Source: Tidjanibacter sp. (GTDB taxonomy: Bacteria > Bacteroidota > Bacteroidia > Bacteroidales > Rikenellaceae). From it: a stretch of 64,000 nucleotides of DNA. Location: positions 141,258 to 205,257 of the forward strand of contig JAFVSJ010000005.1 in the NCBI GenBank assembly GCA_017503805.1, written 5' to 3'. Shown here piece by piece: positions 55,894 to 63,627 of the stretch. A program made the translations under genes and the position numbers. The stretch's first letter is position 1, and each line of letters starts with the position of its first letter. The notes below the pieces were generated by a model, which was not told where the DNA came from, made no database searches, and was given only the letters and a program-made list of their open reading frames with translations.

Positions 55894-57231
55894 CTATTTT
55901 TTAGCCATAGCTCTTTCGCGGATGCGTTTCATAACTTCTGCCTTACCGATCCTCACCCAATCGAGCAAAGGAAGGTATGAGGGACACGAGAAAGTACAGC
56001 ATCCACACTCGATACAATCGGCCATATAGTGGGCCTCAAGAGCCTCGTAATCACCGAGTTGAGTGAGCGAGTTAAGCAAATAAGGCTCCAAGCCCATAGG
56101 ACAAGCCTCCACGCATTTGGCGCAACGGATACAACTGCCTTCCACCTTACGGAGCGACTCCTCAGTAGGAATTAGAAGCACACCCGAAGTGCCCTTGGTA
56201 ACGGGCGCATCTACATTGCTCACAGCCCTACCCATCATCGGTCCTCCGGCCACGACCTTGCCCACGTTCTCCATACCACCGCAATACTCAATCAGAGCAC
56301 TCATTGGGGTACCAATCCTAACAAGCAGGTTTTTGGGTGAAGCAAGCCTTGAGCCCGTAACGGTTACCACCCTCTCAAACAGAGGCTTATTTTTCATCAC
56401 TGCCTCATACACAGCCAGCGCTGTTCCGACGTTTTGTACTACTGCGCCAACATCAATGGGAAGGCCGCCACTGGGTACCTCTCTACCCGTAACGGCGGCA
56501 ATAAGCTGCTTCTCACCTCCTTGAGGGTAGCGCATCTTCAGAGGAACAATCTCCACCTCCACATACACAGCCGCCAACTTGCGCAGATGTGCAATGGCAT
56601 CGGGTTTATTGTTCTCAATACCGATATATATTTTATCTACTCCGATTGCCTTTGCCAAAATACGCGCGCCCACAATCAGTTTATCACCCTGCTCGAGCAT
56701 CACACGGTAGTCAGCAGTCAGGTAGGGTTCGCACTCAACTGCATTGATTATCAAACACTCGGCCTTTTTACCTGCAGGCACAGAGAGTTTGACGTGAGTG
56801 GGGAAGGTGGCACCGCCCATACCGACAATACCCATCTCCGACACTTTGGCAATAATCTCCTCTTTGGTTAGGTTAATATTCTTAACAACCGCTTCGCTGC
56901 GGTCTATGCTCTCCATCCACTCGTCGCCTTCGACGGCAATAGTGATGGTTGGTTTCATATTACCCTGCGCATCGGCCTTGGGCTCAACGGCCACAACCGT
57001 ACCCGAAACCGAGGAGTGAATAGGGCTCGAAACAAATCCGCCCGCATTGGCAATCACCTGGCCAACAAGCACTTTATCGCCCTTAGCCACACAAGCCACA
57101 GCCGGTGCACCTATATGTTGCGAGAGAGGTATGGTCACTGTTGCGGGAATGGGGAACTGCTCAATGGCAGCACCTTTGCTATACTCTTTACAATCCGACG
57201 GATGGATACCGCCTATAGGAAATGTCTTCAT
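55894..57231 (-). CDS. rnfC: Rnf complex subunit C
   Basis: Peripheral subunit that binds NADH/FMN and two [4Fe-4S] clusters. 445 residues: the N-terminal domain (GGIHPSDCKEYS), the glycine-rich nucleotide site GMGGATFPTHVKL, the ENNKPDAIAHLRK region and C-terminal clusters CIRCAKCVEACPMGLEP and CIECGCCTFSCPSYLPL. It lacks the long Ala/Lys-rich tail found in E. coli RsxC. Located between rnfB and rnfD. Confidence 0.96.
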   Translation of the reverse strand: MKTFPIGGIHPSDCKEYSKGAAIEQFPIPATVTIPLSQHIGAPAVACVAKGDKVLVGQVIANAGGFVSSPIHSSVSGTVVAVEPKADAQGNMKPTITIAVEGDEWMESIDRSEAVVKNINLTKEEIIAKVSEMGIVGMGGATFPTHVKLSVPAGKKAECLIINAVECEPYLTADYRVMLEQGDKLIVGARILAKAIGVDKIYIGIENNKPDAIAHLRKLAAVYVEVEIVPLKMRYPQGGEKQLIAAVTGREVPSGGLPIDVGAVVQNVGTALAVYEAVMKNKPLFERVVTVTGSRLASPKNLLVRIGTPMSALIEYCGGMENVGKVVAGGPMMGRAVSNVDAPVTKGTSGVLLIPTEESLRKVEGSCIRCAKCVEACPMGLEPYLLNSLTQLGDYEALEAHYMADCIECGCCTFSCPSYLPLLDWVRIGKAEVMKRIRERAMAKK

Positions 57232-57234
57232 ACT

Positions 57235-58089
57235 CTACTCTGCTTTAGCTGTTTGTTGGGGTTCACTTTCTACAACTTTCCTCGGAGGGAAACCATACTC
57301 AACGATAGCACCTGTGGGGCACTCGAGAACGCATTTTCTACACATCTTACACTTGGTAAAATCGATGTAGGCCAAGTTATTCTCCACCGTAATCGCATCA
57401 AAGGGGCATACTTTGGCGCATTTACCGCAACCAATACAAGCCACCTTGCAAGCCTTACGTGCCACAGCACCTTTGGCTTTGCTGACGCACGACACGTAAA
57501 TTTTGCGCCCTTTGGGTGCCTTCTTCCTCAACTCGATAATCATCTTGGGGCAAGCCTTAACGCACGCGCCGCAAGCTGTACATTTTTCTTCGTCCACCTC
57601 GGGCAGCCCCGTAACGGGATTCATATGCAGGGCATCGAACTCGCACTTGAGGGTACAATCGCCCAAACCTATACATCCAAACGAGCAACCCGTATTGCCC
57701 GCATAGAGCGATGATGCGATAAGGCACGATTGGGCTCCATTATACTGGTTGGTGCGAGGGCGATTATCGCAACTTCCAGCGCACCTGACCACAGCAACCA
57801 TCGGCTCCTTTTCAGCCACAGCCTTACCCAAATACTCGGCGATGCGTTTCATACAATCGCCTCCACCCACGGGGCAATAGAGCGCCGAGATGTCGTCGCG
57901 GCTCACCAAAGCCTCCGACATAGCACGACAGCCCGCAAATCCACAGCCACCGCAGTTGGCACCGGGAAGGATCTTCTCCACCTCGTCGATGCGCGGATCC
58001 TCCTCTACATAGAATTTCTTTGCCACGAGGAACAGTAGCAACGCCAGCAGCGCGCCAAGTCCTCCGACAACCAAAATTGTACTAATCAT
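57235..58089 (-). CDS. rnfB: Rnf complex subunit B (ferredoxin-type)
   Basis: Entry point for electrons from ferredoxin. 284 residues: an N-terminal membrane helix (TILVVGGLGALLALLLFLVA), a 4Fe-4S domain ANCGGCGFAGC with a distal Cys, a CSFGCIGLGDCTLKC block, and two ferredoxin motifs CTACGACVKACP and CIGCGKCAKVCP, then CKMCRKCVLECP. Its start is 3 bp from the previous frame boundary and the gene precedes rnfC by 3 bp. Confidence 0.96.
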   Translation of the reverse strand: MISTILVVGGLGALLALLLFLVAKKFYVEEDPRIDEVEKILPGANCGGCGFAGCRAMSEALVSRDDISALYCPVGGGDCMKRIAEYLGKAVAEKEPMVAVVRCAGSCDNRPRTNQYNGAQSCLIASSLYAGNTGCSFGCIGLGDCTLKCEFDALHMNPVTGLPEVDEEKCTACGACVKACPKMIIELRKKAPKGRKIYVSCVSKAKGAVARKACKVACIGCGKCAKVCPFDAITVENNLAYIDFTKCKMCRKCVLECPTGAIVEYGFPPRKVVESEPQQTAKAE

Positions 58090-58128
58090 ACTAATGAATC
58101 TATTATATTATTATTTCACATTTGCTGA

Positions 58129-58554
58129 CTACAAATCCCACTTCTTCACACTGAAAACAATCACTTTCTCGAGGCGATTGCGGAAAAAAGAGAGTATTAT
58201 ATAATAAAGAGCGCAGGCTCCCAAGGCCGAGAGTCCTGCCACAAGGTCGCCCCACCTGCTATGTGTAAGCGCCAAAGCAAGTAACATCACAACGAGAGGC
58301 ACAATATAGGAGAGCACGATGGCCTTATAGCCCATAATCTGTTCGATGCTGACGGTGACCATATCTCCCTCTTTATAGAGTTCGGGATGGTCGGTGTAGG
58401 CCGTAACCCTACGCGCCTCGCTCTCACTACTTCCACATACGCCTTTTGCTTTGCAAGCACCACAAGCACTGCTCACAATCATCTCCACATCCACGCAACG
58501 CTGGTCGGCCATAACCTCCAGAACGCGTGCCTCGTGTTCCATTATCTTTGCCAT
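58129..58554 (-). CDS. RseC/MucC-like SoxR-reducing system protein
   Basis: A 141-residue inner-membrane protein. The N-terminal soluble part has the Cys pattern ACGACKAKGVCG typical of RseC, followed by VSIEQIMGYKAIVLSYIVPLVVMLLALAL and a second membrane segment. RseC acts with the Rsx/Rnf complex to reduce SoxR in E. coli; here it precedes rnfB in the same unit, as in many Bacteroidota, and probably supports Rnf assembly or redox maturation. Confidence 0.9.
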   Translation of the reverse strand: MAKIMEHEARVLEVMADQRCVDVEMIVSSACGACKAKGVCGSSESEARRVTAYTDHPELYKEGDMVTVSIEQIMGYKAIVLSYIVPLVVMLLALALTHSRWGDLVAGLSALGACALYYIILSFFRNRLEKVIVFSVKKWDL

Positions 58555-58611
58555 ATATTACCTTTAACCTACCTGATTATTATCTTCATTTATCTATTGC
58601 TCCCCATTGCA

Positions 58612-60174
58612 TTACCCTATCGGGAGGTCCACATAGCTCTTATCGAGCGGCATTGACGACACCTCCACAATGGGACAGAATTGATATATCTTCTCAAGCG
58701 AATCATAAATTAGCGAACGTATCATCTTAACGTCATTCTCCTCGAATCCGGCCTCGACAATCTCATCCTGCGACTGCCAACACTCCAGAAGCCTGTAGAG
58801 AATAGCATCTATCACATCATAGGGCGGGAGCTGCTGCTCACCAGACTCGAGCAACATCATCTCCGACGATGGAGACTTCAGCATCGTCTGCTCTGCGATG
58901 ACCTCTCGGCTGGAATTGATGTATCGGGCAAGCGAATAAACGTCACTCTTATAGAGGTCACCCAACAGGCCTATCATACCTCCCGTATCGCCATAGAGAG
59001 TGAGCGCGCCCACGGCCAATTCAGTCTTATTGGAGCTATTGATGGGTACATATCCCCACTTTTCGCACACCGCCATAAAAAGCGCAGTCCTCAAGCGCAG
59101 TTGGAAATCAACCTCAAGCTTCTTTCTATCGGGAGCTCCAATAGCAGCCACAATAGTATCGAGGCTGGCTCGATAAATCTCCGTCAAAGGCACAGTCATC
59201 AACTGAACACCCAATTGACGTGCAAGCATCTCTGCATCATCGGCCGAGTGGTCATTGGAGTAGCGCGAAGGCATCTGCAGTGCCACCACATTCTCCGCCC
59301 CCAGCGCATCCACAAGTATGGCTGCAGCCACAGAAGAGTCAATCCCTCCTGTCAAAACTATACAAGCCTTTTTGCCCGGATGGTTTTTGCACATATAATC
59401 ACGCGCTGCAAGTTTGAGCGCACCATATACATTGGCGGTTTTATCCTGGTAGGGAATCTCCACATTCTGCTCCGAGTGGGAGGTGTCCACGAAACATATC
59501 TCTTCATCGAAGCTATTCAGCAGTGCGACAGCCTTACCTTGTGCATTGAAAGCGGCCGAGCTACCGTCATAGACAAACTCGCTCGAACCACCAACGTGAT
59601 TGACGAAAATCACATTCGCATCAGCCATAAATGCCTTCTGAGAAAGCGTATTGTAACGTTTCTCGATGCGGCCCTGGTGGTAGCGATCCGCTCCCATCAC
59701 CACAATGGTACCGGCATTCGAAAAGTCGTGATCGAGCATAAAATCGGCACCTACGGCCACCGCAACCCTCTCTCCGGCCACGGTGATAAACTCATATCCC
59801 CTACCCGATGATAAGTAAGCTGCATCCACATCGCCTGCAAGAGTCTTCTTGGTTACGAAACGACGGATGTGACGATTTTTGATTACCGCTGCAGCGCTAA
59901 CCGTACCTCCACTGCGTTTACGGATAGGCAGACCAACGAGAACTGCAATATCATCACAAAATGCAGCAATCTCTACAAGAGACTGCTCTGCCTTATCGAG
60001 GAAGTTACTACGTACGAGCAAAGAGTGAGCGGGAACACCTGTAATGGCTTGCTCGGCAAAGACAACGAGTTGAGCGCCCTGCTTTTTAGCCTCGGCGATT
60101 GCGTCGATAATTTTGTACTTGTTGTACTCGAAGTTACCACACTGGTAGTTAAGTTGAGCAATAGCTACTTTCAT
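58612..60174 (-). CDS. nadE: NAD synthetase with inactivated glutaminase domain
   Basis: Converts deamido-NAD to NAD+. The C-terminal synthetase has the PP-loop VLTGGIDSSVAAAIL, RYSNDHSADDAEMLA and NSSNKTELAVG, so it should work. The N-terminal domain (1 to about 250) is a nitrilase fold with Glu41 (VFAEQAITG) and a Lys near 109-110, but where the nucleophile motif ICED is expected it reads VGAD (141-144). Cys is Gly142 and the Glu is Ala143. Glutamine hydrolysis should be lost and ammonia used instead. 520 residues. It heads the unit with rseC and rnf, with a promoter upstream. Confidence 0.95.
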   Translation of the reverse strand: MKVAIAQLNYQCGNFEYNKYKIIDAIAEAKKQGAQLVVFAEQAITGVPAHSLLVRSNFLDKAEQSLVEIAAFCDDIAVLVGLPIRKRSGGTVSAAAVIKNRHIRRFVTKKTLAGDVDAAYLSSGRGYEFITVAGERVAVAVGADFMLDHDFSNAGTIVVMGADRYHQGRIEKRYNTLSQKAFMADANVIFVNHVGGSSEFVYDGSSAAFNAQGKAVALLNSFDEEICFVDTSHSEQNVEIPYQDKTANVYGALKLAARDYMCKNHPGKKACIVLTGGIDSSVAAAILVDALGAENVVALQMPSRYSNDHSADDAEMLARQLGVQLMTVPLTEIYRASLDTIVAAIGAPDRKKLEVDFQLRLRTALFMAVCEKWGYVPINSSNKTELAVGALTLYGDTGGMIGLLGDLYKSDVYSLARYINSSREVIAEQTMLKSPSSEMMLLESGEQQLPPYDVIDAILYRLLECWQSQDEIVEAGFEENDVKMIRSLIYDSLEKIYQFCPIVEVSSMPLDKSYVDLPIG

Positions 60175-60205
60175 ATCGAAAAATGATAGGGTATAATTAT
60201 CCTCG

Positions 60206-60213
60206 CAAAGATA
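60206..60213 (-). promoter_or_regulatory. -7 box for nadE-rseC-rnf
   Basis: Minus-strand TATCTTTG, the most common form of the Bacteroidota -7 box, 32 bp before nadE. A TTGG lies about 22 bp upstream. Confidence 0.6.
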
Positions 60214-60443
60214 CCACTTTTTTATTACATTATCCCAACCGCCCTATTTTTTCTCCGTTTTTATTAAAAATAAAAGGTTTGAGCTCCGAATACAACTTGC
60301 GCCTATGTTGAATTAAGCATTACACATTCACAATCTCCCTGTTATGACAGCAAAAAGCAGCCAATAAAAGGAGAACAACGAGGTCATTGCCCCACTCGGG
60401 AGAGAAGAAAAATGGGAAAAAGAAAAAAAATATCACAAAACAC

Positions 60444-60473
60444 TTGCAGAATAAAAAAATATAGCTACCTTTG
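60444..60473 (+). promoter_or_regulatory. Promoter of tRNA-Phe
   Basis: TTG at 60444-60446, 19-bp spacer and TACCTTTG at 60466-60473; the tRNA begins 37 bp later. Confidence 0.75.
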
Positions 60474-60509
60474 CATCGCTTTTGGAAATCAAGAGCAGAA
60501 ACATAGGCT

Positions 60510-60582
60510 GGTGCCATAGCTCAGTTGGTAGAGCAAAGGACTGAAAATCCTTGTGTCCCTGGTTCGAATCCCGGTGGCACCA
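60510..60582 (+). tRNA. tRNA-Phe (GAA)
   Basis: Full cloverleaf: acceptor GGTGCCA/TGGCACC, D-arm GCTC/GAGC, anticodon stem AAGGA/TCCTT around loop CTGAAAA (anticodon GAA), T-loop TTCGAAT. The T-stem CCTGG/CCCGG has a U-C mismatch at its middle pair (51-63). Discriminator A; the 3' CCA is not encoded (the genome reads ACAG). The mismatch suggests that the 3' part came from the element integrated here. Confidence 0.97.
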
Positions 60583-60606
60583 CAGCAAAGAAAAGCAAAA
60601 CAACGT

Positions 60607-60639
60607 AAAATCCTGATTTTCAACGAAAATCGGGATTTT
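60607..60639 (+). terminator. Terminator after tRNA-Phe
   Basis: Stem AAAATCCTGATTTT / AAAATCGGGATTTT (one G-T wobble) with a 5-nt loop, followed by TT-rich sequence. It ends the tRNA transcript. Confidence 0.75.
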
Positions 60640-60695
60640 TTATTTTCTCCAAAAACGCAAAAAAGTGCGGTTCACTACCGTCTTTGGTGGAGCAA

Positions 60696-60733
60696 GAGGT
60701 GGAGCAAACGGGTGTTCCAAACATCTCCACCTC
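60696..60733. repeat. Inverted repeat between tRNA-Phe and integrase
   Basis: GAGGTGGAG (60696-60704) and CTCCACCTC (60725-60733) are perfect 9-bp inverted copies 20 bp apart. GGTGGAGCAA also occurs twice directly at 60686-60707. Such repeats beside the att core could be integrase arm sites. Confidence 0.4.
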
Positions 60734-60835
60734 GAAAGATCGCTTTTCGTTGATTCACAACATTTTGCATAGCGTCAAAACGGACTCGGATTCTTACTTT
60801 TGCCAAATAAAAGTTTAACTTAAAAGTAGGAGAAA

Positions 60836-62068
60836 ATGAGACGAGATTCATTTAATGTGCTTTTCTTTATCAAGAAAACCAAGCTGCTGAAGAACGGAGA
60901 GGCTTCAGTATGTATGCGTATCACAGTCAATGGCGCAAGAGTAGAAACAAACATCCGCAAAAGTATTGAGCCTGTATCGTGGAATCAGGCTAAGGAGTGT
61001 GCGAGAGGTAAAAGTCGTAAATCTACCGAGCTTAACAACTACATTGAGGAGAGCCGTATCAAACTCCACCGAATTTACACGCAACTTGAAGAGAATGGAG
61101 AACTTATCACTGCCCGAATATTGCAAGAAAAGTTCTTTGGAGTGGACAAAAAGGTGGAGCAAGTACGCTCCATCATCGGAACTATGCGTGAGCACAACGA
61201 GCAATGCCGAGCGTTGGTGGGTAAAGATTTTGCACTAATCACCGTAAGACGCTACGAAAGTTGTACTCGCTATCTTGCCGAACTTATCAAACTAAAATAT
61301 GACAAAGAGGATTTGCCTATTACGGAGGTAAATGGCGAACTTGTGCGAGCCTTTGAATTCTATTTGAAGACCGAGAAGAATTGTCAGCAGAATACCGTTA
61401 TCCGTTATATGAAGTGCTTGAAGAAGATTATCAACCTTGCACTTGCCAACGAGTGGATAGAGAAAAATCCTTTTGCGGGCATTAAGTTCCACGAAAAGGA
61501 AGTTGTCCGCGAGTTCCTGACGATAGACGAGCTTATGACCATCTACCAAAAGGAGTTTTCGCTGCCTCGCCTTGCATTGGTGCGTGATGTATTTATCTTC
61601 GCCGCCTTTACGGGATTGGCATTTATAGATGTTCAGCAACTCGCTGCCGAGCATATAGTGCAAGACAACAACGGACACTATTGGATTCGCAAGACGCGCC
61701 AAAAGACAAATAATATGTGCAATATCCCACTGTTGGATATTCCTTTGGCAATTCTCAAGAAATACGAAAACAACCCGACTTGCATTAAACGAGGCGTATT
61801 ACTCCCCGTTCCTTGCAATCAGAATATGAACAGTTACCTAAAGGAGATAGCCGATGTCTGCGGAATTCAGAAGCACCTTAGCACACATGTGGCAAGACAT
61901 AGCTACGCCACGTCTGTGTGCTTGGCTAACGGTGTAAGTATAGAGAATGTAGCAAAGATGCTCGGACACTCTAATATCAAGATGACGCAACACTATGCCA
62001 AAGTGCTTGACAGTTCGATATTGAAGGATATGATGAATGTAAAGAGTGCGATAGTGAATTTAGGATAG
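60836..62068 (+). CDS. Tyrosine recombinase/integrase, Bacteroidota CTn type
   Basis: Mediates site-specific integration and excision. 410 residues: an arm-binding N-terminal domain (1 to about 95), a SAM-like core-binding domain (about 105-215) and the catalytic domain. Visible catalytic residues are Lys near 287-290 (KTRQK), His351-x-x-Arg354 (THVARHS), His378 (LGHSNI) and nucleophile Tyr387 (QHYAKV). The first Arg of the usual pentad is missing: TGLR is TGLA at Ala262, as in many integrases of this group (IntDOT also lacks it). An AGGAGAAAATG ribosome site precedes the start. It stands 254 bp from tRNA-Phe. Confidence 0.94.
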   Translation: MRRDSFNVLFFIKKTKLLKNGEASVCMRITVNGARVETNIRKSIEPVSWNQAKECARGKSRKSTELNNYIEESRIKLHRIYTQLEENGELITARILQEKFFGVDKKVEQVRSIIGTMREHNEQCRALVGKDFALITVRRYESCTRYLAELIKLKYDKEDLPITEVNGELVRAFEFYLKTEKNCQQNTVIRYMKCLKKIINLALANEWIEKNPFAGIKFHEKEVVREFLTIDELMTIYQKEFSLPRLALVRDVFIFAAFTGLAFIDVQQLAAEHIVQDNNGHYWIRKTRQKTNNMCNIPLLDIPLAILKKYENNPTCIKRGVLLPVPCNQNMNSYLKEIADVCGIQKHLSTHVARHSYATSVCLANGVSIENVAKMLGHSNIKMTQHYAKVLDSSILKDMMNVKSAIVNLG

Positions 62069-62329
62069 AAGTCTGCGGTACGCTTCACTTGCTTTCGCCC
62101 CATTATAAAGTTAACTCGGAGGGCAATACCTGCGAGTTCAAGCCCACTGGTTTTCGAGCAAAAAATTCTCTACGATAATTTTTTACCCGAAAAAACTCTC
62201 CGGTATCACCGTCCGAGTTGAGAATGGGATTGGGACGAAGCAAGCGAAGCGACCTACGACGCATAAATTAAGGTCAAAAGAAAATCAAATACATTTCAAA
62301 CATCTTGAGTGGTTATTATTATGAAAAAA

Positions 62330-62366
62330 CAGAGTTGGGGACAAAGACAGCTCGCTCCCAACTCTG
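62330..62366. terminator. Stem-loop, possible terminator between convergent integrase and HTH genes
   Basis: Perfect 10-bp stem CAGAGTTGGG / CCCAACTCTG with a 17-nt loop. No strong U-tract on either strand, so terminator function is only possible. Confidence 0.4.
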
Positions 62367-62405
62367 CATAACAACATTCTGCGTGGCTATTCTTTCTAAC
62401 CGACT

Positions 62406-62466
62406 TTATACCCTTTTGGGTATAATTGGCGGTTGTAGGGTCGTTATTACACCCTATCGGGTATAA
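62406..62466. repeat. Pair of palindromes TTAYACCC-N4-GGGTATAA
   Basis: TTATACCC-TTTT-GGGTATAA (62406-62425) is a perfect 8-bp palindrome, and TTACACCC-TATC-GGGTATAA (62447-62466) repeats it with one change, 41 bp apart (about four helical turns). They lie just after the stop of the first HTH gene and look like paired protein-binding sites. Confidence 0.5.
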
Positions 62467-62468
62467 AA

Positions 62469-62768
62469 TTAAAACTTGCCTCGATAGCAACTTTGCAATA
62501 CTCGTTCAATATCGCTTTCACGATAAAGGATTTTTCCACCCAGTTGGCGATACGGCAAAATGCCGTTGTTGCGATAGTATTGCAAGGTGCGGCGACTGAT
62601 TTTCAAGCGTTGCGATAACTCCCTGTCGGTCAAATAGTGTTCGCCTCCCAATAGTGGTTGATTCTCATCTGCCATCGTTGCGGCATCTTTGGCAATGCGA
62701 TCTAATTCTGAGAATAGGCCGCGTACCCACTCGTGTTTGTGCGTGATAACTTCGTTACTCATAGGCAT
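62469..62768 (-). CDS. Excisionase-type helix-turn-helix protein
   Basis: A 99-residue DNA-binding protein. The C-terminal half (about 45-95) is a winged HTH of the MerR/excisionase class: YLTDRELSQRLKISRRTLQY, then YRNNGILPYRQLGGKILYRESDIERVLQ. This arrangement is typical of the Xis-like proteins beside integrases in Bacteroidota elements, where they control excision and transfer genes. It is probably co-transcribed with the HTH gene 11 bp upstream. ATG 62762 is an alternative start. Confidence 0.85.
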   Translation of the reverse strand: MPMSNEVITHKHEWVRGLFSELDRIAKDAATMADENQPLLGGEHYLTDRELSQRLKISRRTLQYYRNNGILPYRQLGGKILYRESDIERVLQSCYRGKF

Positions 62769-62779
62769 AGAATTTTAGG

Positions 62780-63052
62780 TTAAACATCATTTTCAATAAG
62801 TCGCTCCACATCTTCGGGGCGATAGTATATGCGGTTGTTTATCTTAGAGTGTGGCAATCGCCCACTATCCCGCAAGGTCTGTAATGTACGAGGACTAATC
62901 TTCAATGCCTGACAGACATCTTGATTGTCCATCCAATCGCTCATACGCCTGCTACTACGCTGGCGGTTAATACTATCCATTCGTTTAACGAACTGCCCGA
63001 GGCGCGAAACGAGCTCCTCAAAGGTCTTTTTCTCAATGCTGATAATCTCCAT
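62780..63052 (-). CDS. Second excisionase-type helix-turn-helix protein
   Basis: 90 residues. The C-terminal part reads WMDNQDVCQALKISPRTLQT and SGRLPHSKINNRIYYRPEDVERL, a winged HTH like its downstream neighbour, with only moderate similarity between the two (KIS-RTLQ, GR/GILP, YR-DVER). The N-terminal helix (EKKTFEELVSRLGQFVKRMD) may mediate dimerisation. Paired small HTH proteins of this kind regulate excision in CTnDOT-like elements. Confidence 0.85.
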   Translation of the reverse strand: MEIISIEKKTFEELVSRLGQFVKRMDSINRQRSSRRMSDWMDNQDVCQALKISPRTLQTLRDSGRLPHSKINNRIYYRPEDVERLIENDV

Positions 63053-63220
63053 AACTATTTCATTTTTACATTAAACATTCGCTTTTCGAATGCTAAGTAA
63101 AAACAAAAAATAATACCTTCCGCAAGCCCGACATAACGTGTCGTCAGGTGTCATTAGATTGCATAATTGGTAGTATTTTAGAAAGTAAATAGCTAATCCA
63201 ATTACAGAAAGAGTGATTGA

Positions 63221-63277
63221 CAGACTGCAAGATTGTGTGACTGCAAGTCTGGCAGATTGCAAGATTGAGTGATTGCA
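63221..63277. repeat. Two 25-bp imperfect direct repeats, 32-bp period
   Basis: CAGACTGCAAGATTG... at 63221-63245 and CAGATTGCAAGATTG... at 63253-63277 agree at 22 of 25 positions, with a partial third unit (GAGTGATTGACAG) just before. They lie upstream of the HTH operon and look like iterons or repressor sites. Confidence 0.5.
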
Positions 63278-63334
63278 TTACTTGTTATAATCACTAATGA
63301 TTACACTCATTCTTTATTGCTTGATTTGCTTATT

Positions 63335-63368
63335 GGTTATAAACAAGTAACCAACAAGTATTATAACC
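63335..63368. repeat. Inverted repeat GGTTATAA/TTATAACC
   Basis: Perfect 8-bp arms at 63335-63342 and 63361-63368, with the direct repeat AACAAGTA inside the spacer. Possible operator. Confidence 0.4.
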
Positions 63369-63404
63369 ACTTCACCAATGCTGATATTTGAGTAAAATTT
63401 AGAC

Positions 63405-63500
63405 TACTGTATAGTAATTTCCAGTGCCTGGAAATTTATGTTCAAGCGAACATAGCAAGTTGTGTTTTGGGGCACCCGAAATGTTTTCGGCAGCCCAAAA
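63405..63500. repeat. Run of four palindromes
   Basis: Consecutive inverted repeats with short loops: TACT-GTAT-AGTA (63405-63416), AATTTCCAG-TGC-CTGGAAATT (63416-63436), TATGTTC-AAGC-GAACATA (63437-63454), and TTTTGGG/CCCAAAA enclosing CCGAAA/TTTCGG (63465-63500). None has a T-tract, so they are not terminators. Candidate oriT, replication origin or control region of the element. Confidence 0.55.
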
Positions 63501-63619
63501 CTACCTATTGACATCCCACCCTCCAAAGTCGGGCGGAAATTCAGCTATAAAACGCTATTATAATACAGAGTAAATGCATTTTGTTACACTACTTTATATA
63601 CCGAAGAGAATATTTTGTT

Positions 63620-63627
63620 TAACTTTG
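63620..63627 (+). promoter_or_regulatory. -7-like box inside the element
   Basis: TAACTTTG fits TAnnTTTG and would drive a rightward transcript through the hairpin at 63723-63746. No matching -33 element at the usual distance. Confidence 0.35.

Larger units (their letters stand above)
60175..60509. other. Non-coding gap with two divergent promoters
   Basis: 335 bp between nadE (minus) and tRNA-Phe (plus). It is AT-rich with A runs at 60403-60437 and holds the two promoters listed separately. No gene or repeat is seen in it. Confidence 0.7.
62069..62468. other. Non-coding region between integrase and HTH genes
   Basis: 400 bp without a plausible gene. It holds a stem-loop at 62330-62366 and two similar palindromes at 62406-62466, listed separately. 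A 16-codon frame starting at ATG 62321 lies over the stem-loop and is probably not a gene. Confidence 0.6.

Noticed and set aside
60320-60517. 65-codon minus-strand frame before tRNA-Phe
   Set aside because: It spans the tRNA promoter and start, and its Phe-rich run comes from the A-rich tract.
63071-63262. 63-codon minus-strand frame upstream of the HTH genes
   Set aside because: It covers the direct repeats and lacks any protein family features; the area is better read as control DNA.
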